From positions 251,994-315,993 of the forward strand of contig NZ_WBXM01000005.1 of assembly GCF_033042135.1 (NCBI RefSeq): a stretch of DNA of 64,000 bases, in the 5' to 3' direction. The notes beneath the pieces are model-generated. The model saw only the letters and a list, made by a program, of their open reading frames with translations, searched no databases and had not been told where the DNA came from. The DNA is from Haloechinothrix sp033042135. Lineage in GTDB: Bacteria > Actinomycetota > Actinomycetes > Mycobacteriales > Pseudonocardiaceae. Within the stretch, counting starts at the first letter, position 1, and the number at the start of each line of letters is the position of its first letter. The translations under genes were made by a program, and so were the position numbers. Positions 24,980-32,842 of the stretch are shown here, piece by piece.

Positions 24980-26484
24980 TCGAGTGTGGTCTCCCCCGTC
25001 ACCAGGAGGCGCTCGTGTGGATCCTCGGCGATGCCGGTGACACCGTCTGCCACGCCGATGCGCGCGCGTTCGTGCGCGATCGGGACGATCAGGTCATCGC
25101 CCAGGATCGCGCGCTCCACCCGCAACGCGGCGTCCTGCCGCTCGTCTACGGCCTCCCGTGTGGCCGCCTCGGCGACCTCGGCATCCACATCGGAGTCGCA
25201 CACCCGCGAGAGGTTGTAGCTTCCGGCGCAGGTGAAGTCACTGGCCAGATAACTGACCGGATCACCGGTGTCCAGGAGGTACGAGCGGGAGCCGATGACG
25301 AGGTCGAAAGCGCCGTCGAGCAGGTCGACTTCGAGCTCACTGTACTCGCGCACCACCTGACTCACCTCGAACCCTTCCCGCCGCAACCGGTCGCCGATCG
25401 CGGTCGCCAGCTCGGGTAGCTCGGCGCGATCGCTGTAAGTCGCCAGCGTGAGCTCCTCGCCGTCCGCCGATCCCGGCCGGGTCCGCTCTGGTAGCTCACG
25501 GTCCGCCGCCCACGGACTCGCGTCACCGAACAGGCCTGCGGCGGGGTCGGCAGTGCCCTCGAAGATCGACGAGGTCAGCTCCTCGGCATCCACCGCCTGC
25601 CGCACGGCCGCTCGCAAGCCCGCATCGGCCATCGGCCCGTCGGCGGTGTTCGGGTACAGCGACACCACCCGGGGCAGCTGGACCTCGACGAGCTCGGCCT
25701 CACCGAGCGCCTGTGCCTGCGCCACCGGCAAGGCGTCGGCGACATCCAGCTCGCCCGCGCGTACCCCGGCCGCGCGGGTGGCGCCGTCCGGAACGAACCG
25801 CGCCTCGATACCGTCGAGTGCCGGGCGGCCGCGCCAGTGCTCCTCGTGCGCGACGAGGGTGGCGCGTTCGACGCCGTCGAACTCGTCGATCACGAACGGG
25901 CCGGTACCGGCCCCGACCGGATCGACGCGCTCGCCACGGTACGCCGACGGTGCCAGGATCGCCAGGTTGGGCGAGGACAGCCGCCGTGGCAGGATCGGAT
26001 CGGGTTCCCCTGTCGACACTTCTAGAATGAGATCGTCCACAACGGATACCGATAGTTCGATTCCCTTCAATGCCCGGGGGATCGGGCTGGCCTCACTCGC
26101 CCGTAGCAGGGAGTTCGCCGCGTGTTCCGCGGTCAACGGCGTACTGTCGTGAAAGGTCACACCGTCGCGAAGGGTGAACCGCCAGGTACGGTCGGCGACT
26201 CGTTCCCAGTCCTCTGCGAGCGCGGGTACCGGCTCACCCGCGCCGTCGAGGTGCGCAACGGGCTCGACAACCCCGAGTCGGGACAGCAACACCGCGTCGT
26301 CGCCGTACGGGGACAGTCCCTGCGCAGGCGGGAACGCCAACCCGACGCTGAGCTGCCCGCCATCCCCGGCATCGATACCGTCCCCACCTGATGGGGCGCC
26401 GAAACACGCGGTGGCCTGGAGCGTCACGAGCAGCGCAGCCACGGCCAGCGGGCTGGTCCGCGAGCGGGATCGCGATCGTGTCAT
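24976..26484 (-). CDS. ABC substrate-binding lipoprotein (SBP_bac_5; CntA/NikA-like)
   Basis: 502 aa. A signal peptide ends at LQATAC (lipidated Cys near residue 27). The family 5 body includes VAHLDGAGEPVPALAEDW, FTLRDGVTFHDSTPLTAEH and a long C-terminal lobe. This family binds peptides, nickel chelates or, as CntA, metal-staphylopine. In the same operon as a nicotianamine synthase-like enzyme and an exporter, it most likely captures the metal-loaded product. ATG 26484, 30 nt after the MFS stop; 4-nt overlap with the permease. Confidence 0.88.
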   Translation of the reverse strand: MTRSRSRSRTSPLAVAALLVTLQATACFGAPSGGDGIDAGDGGQLSVGLAFPPAQGLSPYGDDAVLLSRLGVVEPVAHLDGAGEPVPALAEDWERVADRTWRFTLRDGVTFHDSTPLTAEHAANSLLRASEASPIPRALKGIELSVSVVDDLILEVSTGEPDPILPRRLSSPNLAILAPSAYRGERVDPVGAGTGPFVIDEFDGVERATLVAHEEHWRGRPALDGIEARFVPDGATRAAGVRAGELDVADALPVAQAQALGEAELVEVQLPRVVSLYPNTADGPMADAGLRAAVRQAVDAEELTSSIFEGTADPAAGLFGDASPWAADRELPERTRPGSADGEELTLATYSDRAELPELATAIGDRLRREGFEVSQVVREYSELEVDLLDGAFDLVIGSRSYLLDTGDPVSYLASDFTCAGSYNLSRVCDSDVDAEVAEAATREAVDERQDAALRVERAILGDDLIVPIAHERARIGVADGVTGIAEDPHERLLVTGETTLE

Positions 26485-26514
26485 CAGGGCGTGCCCTCCG
26501 TGGTCGACTGCAGG

Positions 26515-27807
26515 CTACCCGGCGCCCGACGACGTGGCGGCTGCCAGCGATCGACGCCGGGACACCCAGCCCATCACGACCGCGCTCGCCACCGGTACAG
26601 CCGTCAGCGCCAGCCACGGTGTCACCGCCACGGCACCGGACCCGTCCCCGAGCTCCAGCAGCGCGCCGGTCGTGGTGCTGCCTCCGAGCACGGCGAGTCC
26701 GCCGACCGAGTGCAGGATGCCGAAGTAGGCGCCGAGCCGCCGTTCGGAGGCCAGCCGGGGCACGGCGTCCTTGGCCAGGGGAACCGCGAGCATCTGGCCG
26801 AGAGTCAGCAGCACCACCATCGCTATCGCGGGTACCACCGCGCCGATGCCGGCAGGCGGGAACAGGGCAGCCACGGCCACCACGGCGAATGCCGCGGCCA
26901 TGCAGACGAAACCCGCGACAATGCCCCTGCTCGCACCGAGCACGCGCCGTGCCCACGCGGTGGTCGGTAGCTGGCCGAGCACGACCATCAGCGAGGACAG
27001 CGCGAACAGCCAGCCGAGCGCCGCCTCGCTGCCCGTGGCACGGTGCAGCTCAGCAGGCAGCGCCAGGTACAGCTGGTTGTAGCTGACCAGGTAACCGGCA
27101 TAACCTGCCGCGAAGACGAGGAAGGCGCGGTTGCCGAGCACCACGCGCCAGCCTGCGAGTACGGGTTCGGCGGCGTGCGGCGCACCGTGGTGGGGCAGCC
27201 ACTTCAGGTGCACCAGCCCGACCGCAACGAAGACGGCGGCGGCGACGACGCATACGACCTGGAAATCCGCCAGCAGCAACACCGCTCCCAGCACCGGTCC
27301 GACGACAGCACCGACCTCGCTGGCCACGGCGAACAGTGCGAACACGTCGGACCGGTGCGCGCTACCGTCCCGGTCGGTACTGCCCGCCTCGTGCGCGAGC
27401 AGCGACTCCACCGCCGGGGAGAACAGCGCCGCAGCGAATCCGGTCAACAACGCCCCTGCCACGATTCCCGGGACCGACTCCACCTGTCCGAGCAGCAGGA
27501 ATCCGAGCACCCGGAGACCGCATCCCGCGAGAATGACCGGTTTGGCACCGAAACGGTCGGCCAGCATGCCACCGAGAAAGAACAGCCCCTGCTGGCTGAA
27601 GGTGCGCAATCCGAGCACCAACCCGACCAGCCAGCCGGCCAACGCGAGATCACCGACCAGGTAGCCGAACAGGTACGGCACCACGAGGTAGAAGCCGATG
27701 TTGAACACCAGCTGGCTGAGAACCAACAACCGGATCACGCCAGGCAGCCTGCCGATCTCGGCGAGCAGCGACCAGCGCGACCGGACGCGCCGTACCGTCC
27801 CGGTCAC
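26515..27807 (-). CDS. MFS exporter, probable metallophore efflux (CntE-like role)
   Basis: 430 aa with about 12 hydrophobic segments; motif A-like loop GGMLADRFGAKPVIL. MFS group resembles MdtH/YajR-type drug exporters. It directly follows the nicotianamine synthase-like gene with a 4-nt overlap (GTGA), which argues that it exports that enzyme's product, as CntE does for staphylopine. GTG 27807. The assignment to metallophore export is inferred from context. Confidence 0.82.
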   Translation of the reverse strand: MTGTVRRVRSRWSLLAEIGRLPGVIRLLVLSQLVFNIGFYLVVPYLFGYLVGDLALAGWLVGLVLGLRTFSQQGLFFLGGMLADRFGAKPVILAGCGLRVLGFLLLGQVESVPGIVAGALLTGFAAALFSPAVESLLAHEAGSTDRDGSAHRSDVFALFAVASEVGAVVGPVLGAVLLLADFQVVCVVAAAVFVAVGLVHLKWLPHHGAPHAAEPVLAGWRVVLGNRAFLVFAAGYAGYLVSYNQLYLALPAELHRATGSEAALGWLFALSSLMVVLGQLPTTAWARRVLGASRGIVAGFVCMAAAFAVVAVAALFPPAGIGAVVPAIAMVVLLTLGQMLAVPLAKDAVPRLASERRLGAYFGILHSVGGLAVLGGSTTTGALLELGDGSGAVAVTPWLALTAVPVASAVVMGWVSRRRSLAAATSSGAG

Positions 27808-28646
27808 GTATCCCCCTCACGGCCAGGGTGTGCCACCAGCACCGAGTTGACGATGTCGGTGTAGGGATGCACCTCGAGGGCGACCCGGAGCCCGGTGAGG
27901 TCCTCTGCCCGTACCTGCGGGTAGAGCAGCCTGCGCATCCGCACCGCCGACCGCACGAGCACCAGCGCGTCGTCATGCAGCAGCCTGGCCAGCAGTCCGC
28001 TGATGGTTCGCTTGGCCGTGGCGTCCTGCCCGGCGAGCGCGGCGAGTACCACGACGTCGCAGCGGCCCAGCCCGGCGTCGAGCAGGATGCTCGCACTGGA
28101 TGGTTGTTCCAGGTCGGCTCGCACCCCTGCGGCGACCCGTGGCACGCCGAGCGCGGTGGCTACCGCGTCCCCCAGCCCGAGGCTGCCCACGTCGCGATCC
28201 ACGTGTAGCACCTCGGCCCCGAAATCCTCGGCGAGAATCAGGCCGGTAAGCGGCAGCGGCCCGGAACCGAGCACGGCCACCCTCGCAGGCCACGGCCGGG
28301 ACATCGCCGTGACCATCCCCAGCTCCATGCGCACCAGATCGCGGTAGTTGTCCAGGTACGGGAACCGATCCAGCTCCGCGCGCGGATCATCGGACTCGAC
28401 GATGCGGCGCGCCCAGTGGGCTTCCAGAGCGGACTCGCCTGAGGCGCACAGGCCCTGCAACGCGGGCGCGTGAGCGTCCAGCCCCGACATGGCCGCTTCG
28501 GCCACCACCGGCGGGGTAGCGCAGCACAACTCGACGAGCTCGGTGAACAGCGCGTCCACAGTGTCACACGGTCGTAGGTCGCCCAGCGATTCCAGCTGCG
28601 CTCGCAACTCCCCCACCCGATGTGCCAGCGCGCTCGACCCCGTCAC
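27804..28646 (-). CDS. Nicotianamine synthase-like enzyme (NAS/CntL family)
   Basis: 280 aa, close to archaeal NAS and CntL length (~270-280) and shorter than plant NAS. Diagnostic stretches are FPYLDNYRDLVRMELG (95-110) and the SAM-binding loop VAVLGSGPLPLTGLIL (123-138), followed by an acidic strand VDRDVGSLGLG. GESALEAHWAR (70-80) matches the acidic substrate-binding region. NAS enzymes transfer aminobutyrate from SAM onto an amine; with three SAMs they form nicotianamine, with one plus histidine they form the staphylopine precursor. GTG 28646 has GGAAGGAG ten bases upstream. First gene behind the Zur box. Confidence 0.88.
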   Translation of the reverse strand: MTGSSALAHRVGELRAQLESLGDLRPCDTVDALFTELVELCCATPPVVAEAAMSGLDAHAPALQGLCASGESALEAHWARRIVESDDPRAELDRFPYLDNYRDLVRMELGMVTAMSRPWPARVAVLGSGPLPLTGLILAEDFGAEVLHVDRDVGSLGLGDAVATALGVPRVAAGVRADLEQPSSASILLDAGLGRCDVVVLAALAGQDATAKRTISGLLARLLHDDALVLVRSAVRMRRLLYPQVRAEDLTGLRVALEVHPYTDIVNSVLVAHPGREGDT

Positions 28647-28689
28647 TTCGCCTCAACTCCTTCCCTCTCGCCGCCACACGACCGAGTTA

Positions 28690-28708
28690 AATGGAAACGA
28701 TTTTCATT
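28690..28708 (-). promoter_or_regulatory. Zur box upstream of the metallophore operon
   Basis: TGGAAACGATTTTCA (28692-28706) matches the actinobacterial Zur consensus TGAAAATGATTTTCA at 13 of 15 positions; the symmetric flank extends it to 28690-28708 (AAT...ATT). It lies 44-62 nt upstream of the NAS-like start, where bound zinc-Zur would block transcription. Fur-family regulators other than Zur use different cores in actinobacteria, so zinc is the most likely signal. Confidence 0.8.
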
Positions 28709-28827
28709 AGCGTACTTGATGGCAGCTGGGCTCGGAACACGGGTGCCGTGGCACGTCGCGGCGGGAGCCGATCGTCTACGCTGAGAGGGAGACCGACCCA
28801 CAGCAGGCCACCGACGAGTAGCGAGCG

Positions 28828-29829
28828 ATGACCGACGGAAACGACCGACCGCATCCCGGACCCGGCCCCGACCACGAGCGCGGTGAGGGCGGCATGTCAC
28901 CGATGCCCCCGGACCGCGGGGCGGGGGGCGGCAGCCAGTGGCCCGACCTGAGTACTTTCCGCCCGGGTGTGATCCCCCTCTGCCCGCTACGGCTCGGCGA
29001 GATTTTCGGGGGAGCGCTGCGCACGCTGCGCGCGTACCCGCTGGTGCTGTTCGGCGTCTCGTTTCTCGCGGTCGGCCTCAGCCAGCTCCTCGCGCTCGCG
29101 CTCACCTGGTCGCGCGTGCAGGATGCCGAAGCGATCACGGCGAACGCCGACGAGCTCAGCCCGGAACAGGCCCAGGCCCTGCTGGCCGAGGCGATGACGG
29201 TCATCGGGATCACCCTCGGCCTGGCGATGCTGGCTCAGCTGTTCGTCACCGGTATCGCCACGATCGTCGCGAGCAAGGCGGTGCTCGGCCAGCCGGTGAC
29301 CCTCGCCACGGCATGGATCGAGCTCAAACCGCGGCTGCTGCCGCTGATCGGGCTGACCATCCTGGTCGGCGCGCTCGTCTTCGCAGGTGCGATGCTGCTG
29401 CTCATTCCCGGCATCTGGGCCTACGTCGTGCTGGCGCTGGCCGCGCCAGCGCTGGTGCTGGAGCGCGCCCCCGTGGTGCGGGCGATGCGCCGCTCCTGGG
29501 ACCTCGTGCTGCACTCGTGGTGGCGCATCTTCGGGATCCTGGTTCTGGCCGGGCTCATCGCTTTCGGCATCAGTGTCGTGGTCTCCATGCCGTTCGAGAT
29601 CATCGGCGGCGGCGCCGACGCAGGCACCACAGCCGGTGAGCAGGCCGTGATGTCCACACTGGGCGCGGTGCTGGCCGGCACGATCGCCTACCCGTTCATC
29701 GCCACCGTGCACGCGCTGATCTACATCGATCGCCGGATCCGCACCGAGGGCCTGGCCGTCGAGCTGGCGCGTGCTGCCGGGATGGCGCCACCCGACGCGG
29801 GCCCGCCCGGCACACCACACTCCTGGTAA
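28828..29829 (+). CDS. Integral membrane protein (GPDPase membrane-domain-like)
   Basis: 333 aa. A proline/glycine-rich N-terminus (1-45) precedes a cytoplasmic motif FRPGVIPLCPLRLGEIFGG and about six hydrophobic segments. LRLGEIFGGALRTLRAYP and ALVLERAPVVRAMRRSW are hallmarks of a common actinobacterial membrane family annotated as glycerophosphodiester phosphodiesterase membrane domain. No catalytic residues are present. It is divergent from the metallophore operon across 181 nt, so the Zur box region may touch its promoter, but I have no sign of Zur control. Confidence 0.8.
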   Translation: MTDGNDRPHPGPGPDHERGEGGMSPMPPDRGAGGGSQWPDLSTFRPGVIPLCPLRLGEIFGGALRTLRAYPLVLFGVSFLAVGLSQLLALALTWSRVQDAEAITANADELSPEQAQALLAEAMTVIGITLGLAMLAQLFVTGIATIVASKAVLGQPVTLATAWIELKPRLLPLIGLTILVGALVFAGAMLLLIPGIWAYVVLALAAPALVLERAPVVRAMRRSWDLVLHSWWRIFGILVLAGLIAFGISVVVSMPFEIIGGGADAGTTAGEQAVMSTLGAVLAGTIAYPFIATVHALIYIDRRIRTEGLAVELARAAGMAPPDAGPPGTPHSW

Positions 29830-29889
29830 GCAGGCCCACCCCGGCTGCCCCGGCCAACGCGGCTACGCGATATACGCGACTGCGCGGGG

Positions 29890-30708
29890 CTACCGGGGGC
29901 CGAGCCGCGCGCCGAGCGTGACCAGCCGCTGGTACGCCGAGCCCAGCACCCGCGCCATCACATCGATCACGTACGCGTCCGGCCCGACGAGGATCTTGGC
30001 CTGGTTGCGCCGCACGCCCCGCAGGATGCGGTCGGCCGCACCTTCCGGCGATGTGCGGGCGATCCGGTCGAACAGCGCGGAGAGCTCGTCAGTGTCCAGC
30101 CCGTCAGCCGCGCGGGCGTTGCGCGCGATATTGGTCTTGATCCCTCCGGGGTGCACACAGCTCACTCCGACCGGGTGCTTGTCGAGCCGCATCTCCTGAC
30201 GCAGCGCCTCGGTGAACCCCCGCACCGCGAACTTGGTGGCGTTGTAAGCACTCTGGCTCGGCACCGCGATCAACCCGAACACGCTGGACACGTTGACCAG
30301 GTGACCATCTCCGGAGGCGATGAGGTGCGGCAGGAAGGCCTTCGTGCCGTGCACCACGCCCCAGAAGTTGATGCCGACGATCCAATCGAGATCATCCCAG
30401 CTCATCTCGGCCACGTTGGCCGTCAACGCCACTCCCGCGTTGTTGACCACGAGATTGACCGTGCCGAACTCCGCGGCGACCTCGCCCGCGTAGGCGTTCA
30501 TCGCCGCGCGGTCGGCCACATCGAGCACGTCGTGACGCACCGTGGCGCCTTCCTTCTCGCACAACGCGGCAGTGGAAGCCACAGCGACAGCGTTGACGTC
30601 CGACAGCGCCAGACGTGCTCCCTGCGTGGCCAGCCGCACAGCCAATGCCCTGCCGATACCCGAGCCCGCACCGGTGACTACGGCCACCTTCGTCGAGAAT
30701 TCCTTCAC
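29890..30708 (-). CDS. SDR family NAD(P)-dependent oxidoreductase
   Basis: 272 aa classical short-chain dehydrogenase: cofactor motif TGAGSGIG (14-21), NNAGVA, catalytic Ser in NVSSVFG and YNATK (Tyr and Lys). An acidic residue (D38 in LSDVNA) at the end of beta-2 suggests NAD preference. The C-terminal region (AKILVGPDAYVIDVMARVLG) matches mycobacterial-type SDRs of lipid or alcohol metabolism. GTG 30708. Divergent from the phosphoribosyltransferase gene with palindromes between. Confidence 0.88.
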   Translation of the reverse strand: MKEFSTKVAVVTGAGSGIGRALAVRLATQGARLALSDVNAVAVASTAALCEKEGATVRHDVLDVADRAAMNAYAGEVAAEFGTVNLVVNNAGVALTANVAEMSWDDLDWIVGINFWGVVHGTKAFLPHLIASGDGHLVNVSSVFGLIAVPSQSAYNATKFAVRGFTEALRQEMRLDKHPVGVSCVHPGGIKTNIARNARAADGLDTDELSALFDRIARTSPEGAADRILRGVRRNQAKILVGPDAYVIDVMARVLGSAYQRLVTLGARLGPR

Positions 30709-30760
30709 CTCGCTGCCACGCTCCTCACGCTCGCCTGGTCACCGGACCGCCCCACAGTAA

Positions 30761-30791
30761 CTTACTATGAGTAAGAAAGCTAGTGTTTCTT
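30761..30791. promoter_or_regulatory. Two overlapping perfect inverted repeats in a divergent promoter
   Basis: CTTACTATGAGTAAG (30761-30775) is a perfect 6-bp-arm palindrome with ATG in the centre, typical of TetR operators. Overlapping it, AAGAAA (30773-30778) and TTTCTT (30786-30791) form a second perfect repeat. Both lie between the SDR and phosphoribosyltransferase genes. No regulator gene is adjacent, so the binding protein is unknown. Confidence 0.55.
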
Positions 30792-30815
30792 GCCCGCACG
30801 GCGCATCATGGAGGT

Positions 30816-31469
30816 GTGAGAACACGTCACCGATTCACCGACCGAGGGGAGGCGGGTCGGCTGCTGGGGGCAGCGCTCGCCAGGCAGCACTGGAACGACC
30901 CGGTCGTGCTGGGGCTGGCCCGCGGCGGCGTACCCGTCGCAGCGGGAGTAGCCGACGCGCTCGGCGCACCCCTCGACGTGATGGTGGCCCGCAAGATCGG
31001 CGCCCCCACACAGCCGGAGCTGGCCATCGGCGCGGTCACCGCTGATGGTGCCTACCTCTACGACCCGGAGTCGATCACGGCGTTCGGCCTGCGGCCCGAG
31101 CAGCTCGAGCACCGCAAGGACGCCGAGGCCGCGGAGGCACGCCGCAGGCAAGCCGCCTACCGCCAGGATGCGCCCCCTGCGATCGGCGGGTGTGACACGG
31201 TCCTCGTCGACGACGGGCTGGCGACCGGCCTGACCGCAATCGCGGCGGTACGGACGCTGCGCCGATACGAGCCGCTGTCGGTCACCGTGGCGGTGCCTGT
31301 GGCCTCACCGTCGGCACGCTCCAGGGTGGCGGGCGAGGCCGACGTCGCCTACGCGCTACACGAACCGGCATCGTTCCAAGCCGTCGGCCAGTGGTATCGC
31401 GACTTCCGGCAGGTCGAAGACGCCGAGGTACGCGAGATCCTGCGGGAACGCTCCGGCAGCGGCGCCTGA
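30816..31469 (+). CDS. Phosphoribosyltransferase domain protein
   Basis: 217 aa type I PRT fold. The PRPP-binding loop VLVDDGLATGLTA is clear, with LGLARGGVPVAAGVADALGA and VARKIGAPTQPELAIGAV upstream. These stand-alone proteins resemble the PRT half of mycobacterial stress proteins with unassigned substrate. Homologues begin close to the first RFTDRxEAG, so GTG 30816 was chosen although GGAGG is only 1-2 nt upstream; GTG 30783 would add 11 residues. It converges on fumarylacetoacetase with a small hairpin between. Confidence 0.82.
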   Translation: MRTRHRFTDRGEAGRLLGAALARQHWNDPVVLGLARGGVPVAAGVADALGAPLDVMVARKIGAPTQPELAIGAVTADGAYLYDPESITAFGLRPEQLEHRKDAEAAEARRRQAAYRQDAPPAIGGCDTVLVDDGLATGLTAIAAVRTLRRYEPLSVTVAVPVASPSARSRVAGEADVAYALHEPASFQAVGQWYRDFRQVEDAEVREILRERSGSGA

Positions 31470-31493
31470 CCGGCAGGCTGCGCGCCGACCGTG

Positions 31494-31510
31494 CCTGGCT
31501 CGGTGCCAGG
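31494..31510. terminator. Small hairpin between convergent genes
   Basis: CCTGGC (31494-31499) and GCCAGG (31505-31510) form a perfect 6-bp stem with loop TCGGT in the 42-nt gap between the phosphoribosyltransferase and fumarylacetoacetase stops. It could serve both transcripts, but it is short. Confidence 0.4.
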
Positions 31511-31511
31511 T

Positions 31512-32741
31512 TCATCCACGCGCAGGCAACACCCGGCCGGTCACGGCGCCGAGACCGATCCGCCTGCCCGCAGGCCCCGGGGCCGTCGCGGAGATGGACA
31601 CCTCGTCTCCGTCGTTGAGGTAGCCGCGCTGCGAACCGTCGCCCAGCAACACCAGGTCGCTGCCGTCCCAGCTCAGCTCGAGCATGCAACCCCGCTGGTT
31701 CGGTTCCGCACCGCTGACGGTACCCGAGGCGATGAGGTCGCCGCGGCGCAGCGCGGCGCCGTTGATCGTCAGGTGAGCCAGCTGCTGGGCGGGCGTCCAG
31801 TACATCGTGGAGTAGGCAGGCTGCGATATCGGGTACCCGTTCAGGCGTACCGTCAGCTCCAGGTCGAGACCCCAGCGCGGTGCCGAACGCAGGTACGGCA
31901 ACGGCTCGACATCGGAACCCGGCGCGGGTAACCAGGCATGGTCGAGGGCATCGAGCGGTACGACCCACGGGGAGATCGAGGTGGCGAATGACTTGCCGAG
32001 GAACGGGCCGAGCGGCCGGTACTCCCACGCCTGGATATCACGGGCCGACCAGTCGTTGACCAGGCACAGGCCGAAGACGTGCTCGGCGAAATCGGCCACC
32101 GGTACCGGTCGTTCCCGCTGGCTTCCCACACCGACCACGAAACCCACTTCCGCCTCGAAGTCCATCTTGCGGGTGGCGCCGAACGACGGGGACCCTCCCT
32201 CACCTTGACCGCGCTGGCCGCGCGGCCGCTCGATCGGCGTGCCCGACGGGACGATCGTGCCTGCCCTGCCGTGGTAAGCCAGCGGAACGTGTCTCCAGTT
32301 CGGCGGCAGCGACTCGACACCGGGCCGGAACATCCGCCCCACGTTACGCGCGTGATGCTCGCTGGAGTAGAAATCCACGAAGTCGGCCACCGTGAACGGC
32401 CGGTGCAGTTCGACATCCGCACGCGAGATCAGGTTGGCCAGCACGACCGGGCGGTAGCCGGGATCGTGGAGCCACTCGATCACCCGACGCCGTACCGAGC
32501 GCCACATCCGCGGGCCCGCCGCCAGCAGCGGATCGAGCACCGGAGCGTCGACCACCGCGGCGAACTCCTCGCCAAGGCGGCCAGCCGCGCCCGCGAGGTC
32601 GAGCACGCGGTCGGCGACCGCGACGCCGATACGGCGCGCCCCCGCCTCCCCTCGTTTCGGCTGAGAGAACACACCGTACGGCAACGTATCCGTACCGAAC
32701 TCGGCACCGTCCGGTACCGTCAACCAGCACTCGTCGCTCAC
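31512..32741 (-). CDS. fahA: Fumarylacetoacetase
   Basis: 409 aa; hydrolyses fumarylacetoacetate to fumarate and acetoacetate, the last step of tyrosine/homogentisate breakdown. N-terminal SH3-like domain (PYGVFSQPKRGEAG) then the FAH fold with metal and substrate residues in DFYSSEHHA, DFEAEVGFVVG, NDWSARDIQAWEY, GKSFATSISPWVV and SGTVSG. GTG 32741. hmgA and hpd are not adjacent, so it is an isolated member. It sits ~100 nt downstream of the LLM gene on the same strand. Confidence 0.93.
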   Translation of the reverse strand: MSDECWLTVPDGAEFGTDTLPYGVFSQPKRGEAGARRIGVAVADRVLDLAGAAGRLGEEFAAVVDAPVLDPLLAAGPRMWRSVRRRVIEWLHDPGYRPVVLANLISRADVELHRPFTVADFVDFYSSEHHARNVGRMFRPGVESLPPNWRHVPLAYHGRAGTIVPSGTPIERPRGQRGQGEGGSPSFGATRKMDFEAEVGFVVGVGSQRERPVPVADFAEHVFGLCLVNDWSARDIQAWEYRPLGPFLGKSFATSISPWVVPLDALDHAWLPAPGSDVEPLPYLRSAPRWGLDLELTVRLNGYPISQPAYSTMYWTPAQQLAHLTINGAALRRGDLIASGTVSGAEPNQRGCMLELSWDGSDLVLLGDGSQRGYLNDGDEVSISATAPGPAGRRIGLGAVTGRVLPARG

Positions 32742-32842
32742 CGGCCCACCTCGTCACGGCGCGCACCGCGCGGGAACGCACTGCGGGAACGCACTGCCCG
32801 CTCCCCGTTCCAGCGTGCCACGACCGAGGGGGTCGCGGTGGT

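Noticed and set aside
23184..25219. Long open frames on the plus strand across the fused permease and substrate-binding protein genes
   Set aside because: They are antisense shadows: minus-strand genes are conserved families with clear motifs, while these frames are Arg/Pro/Ser-rich and lack any domain.
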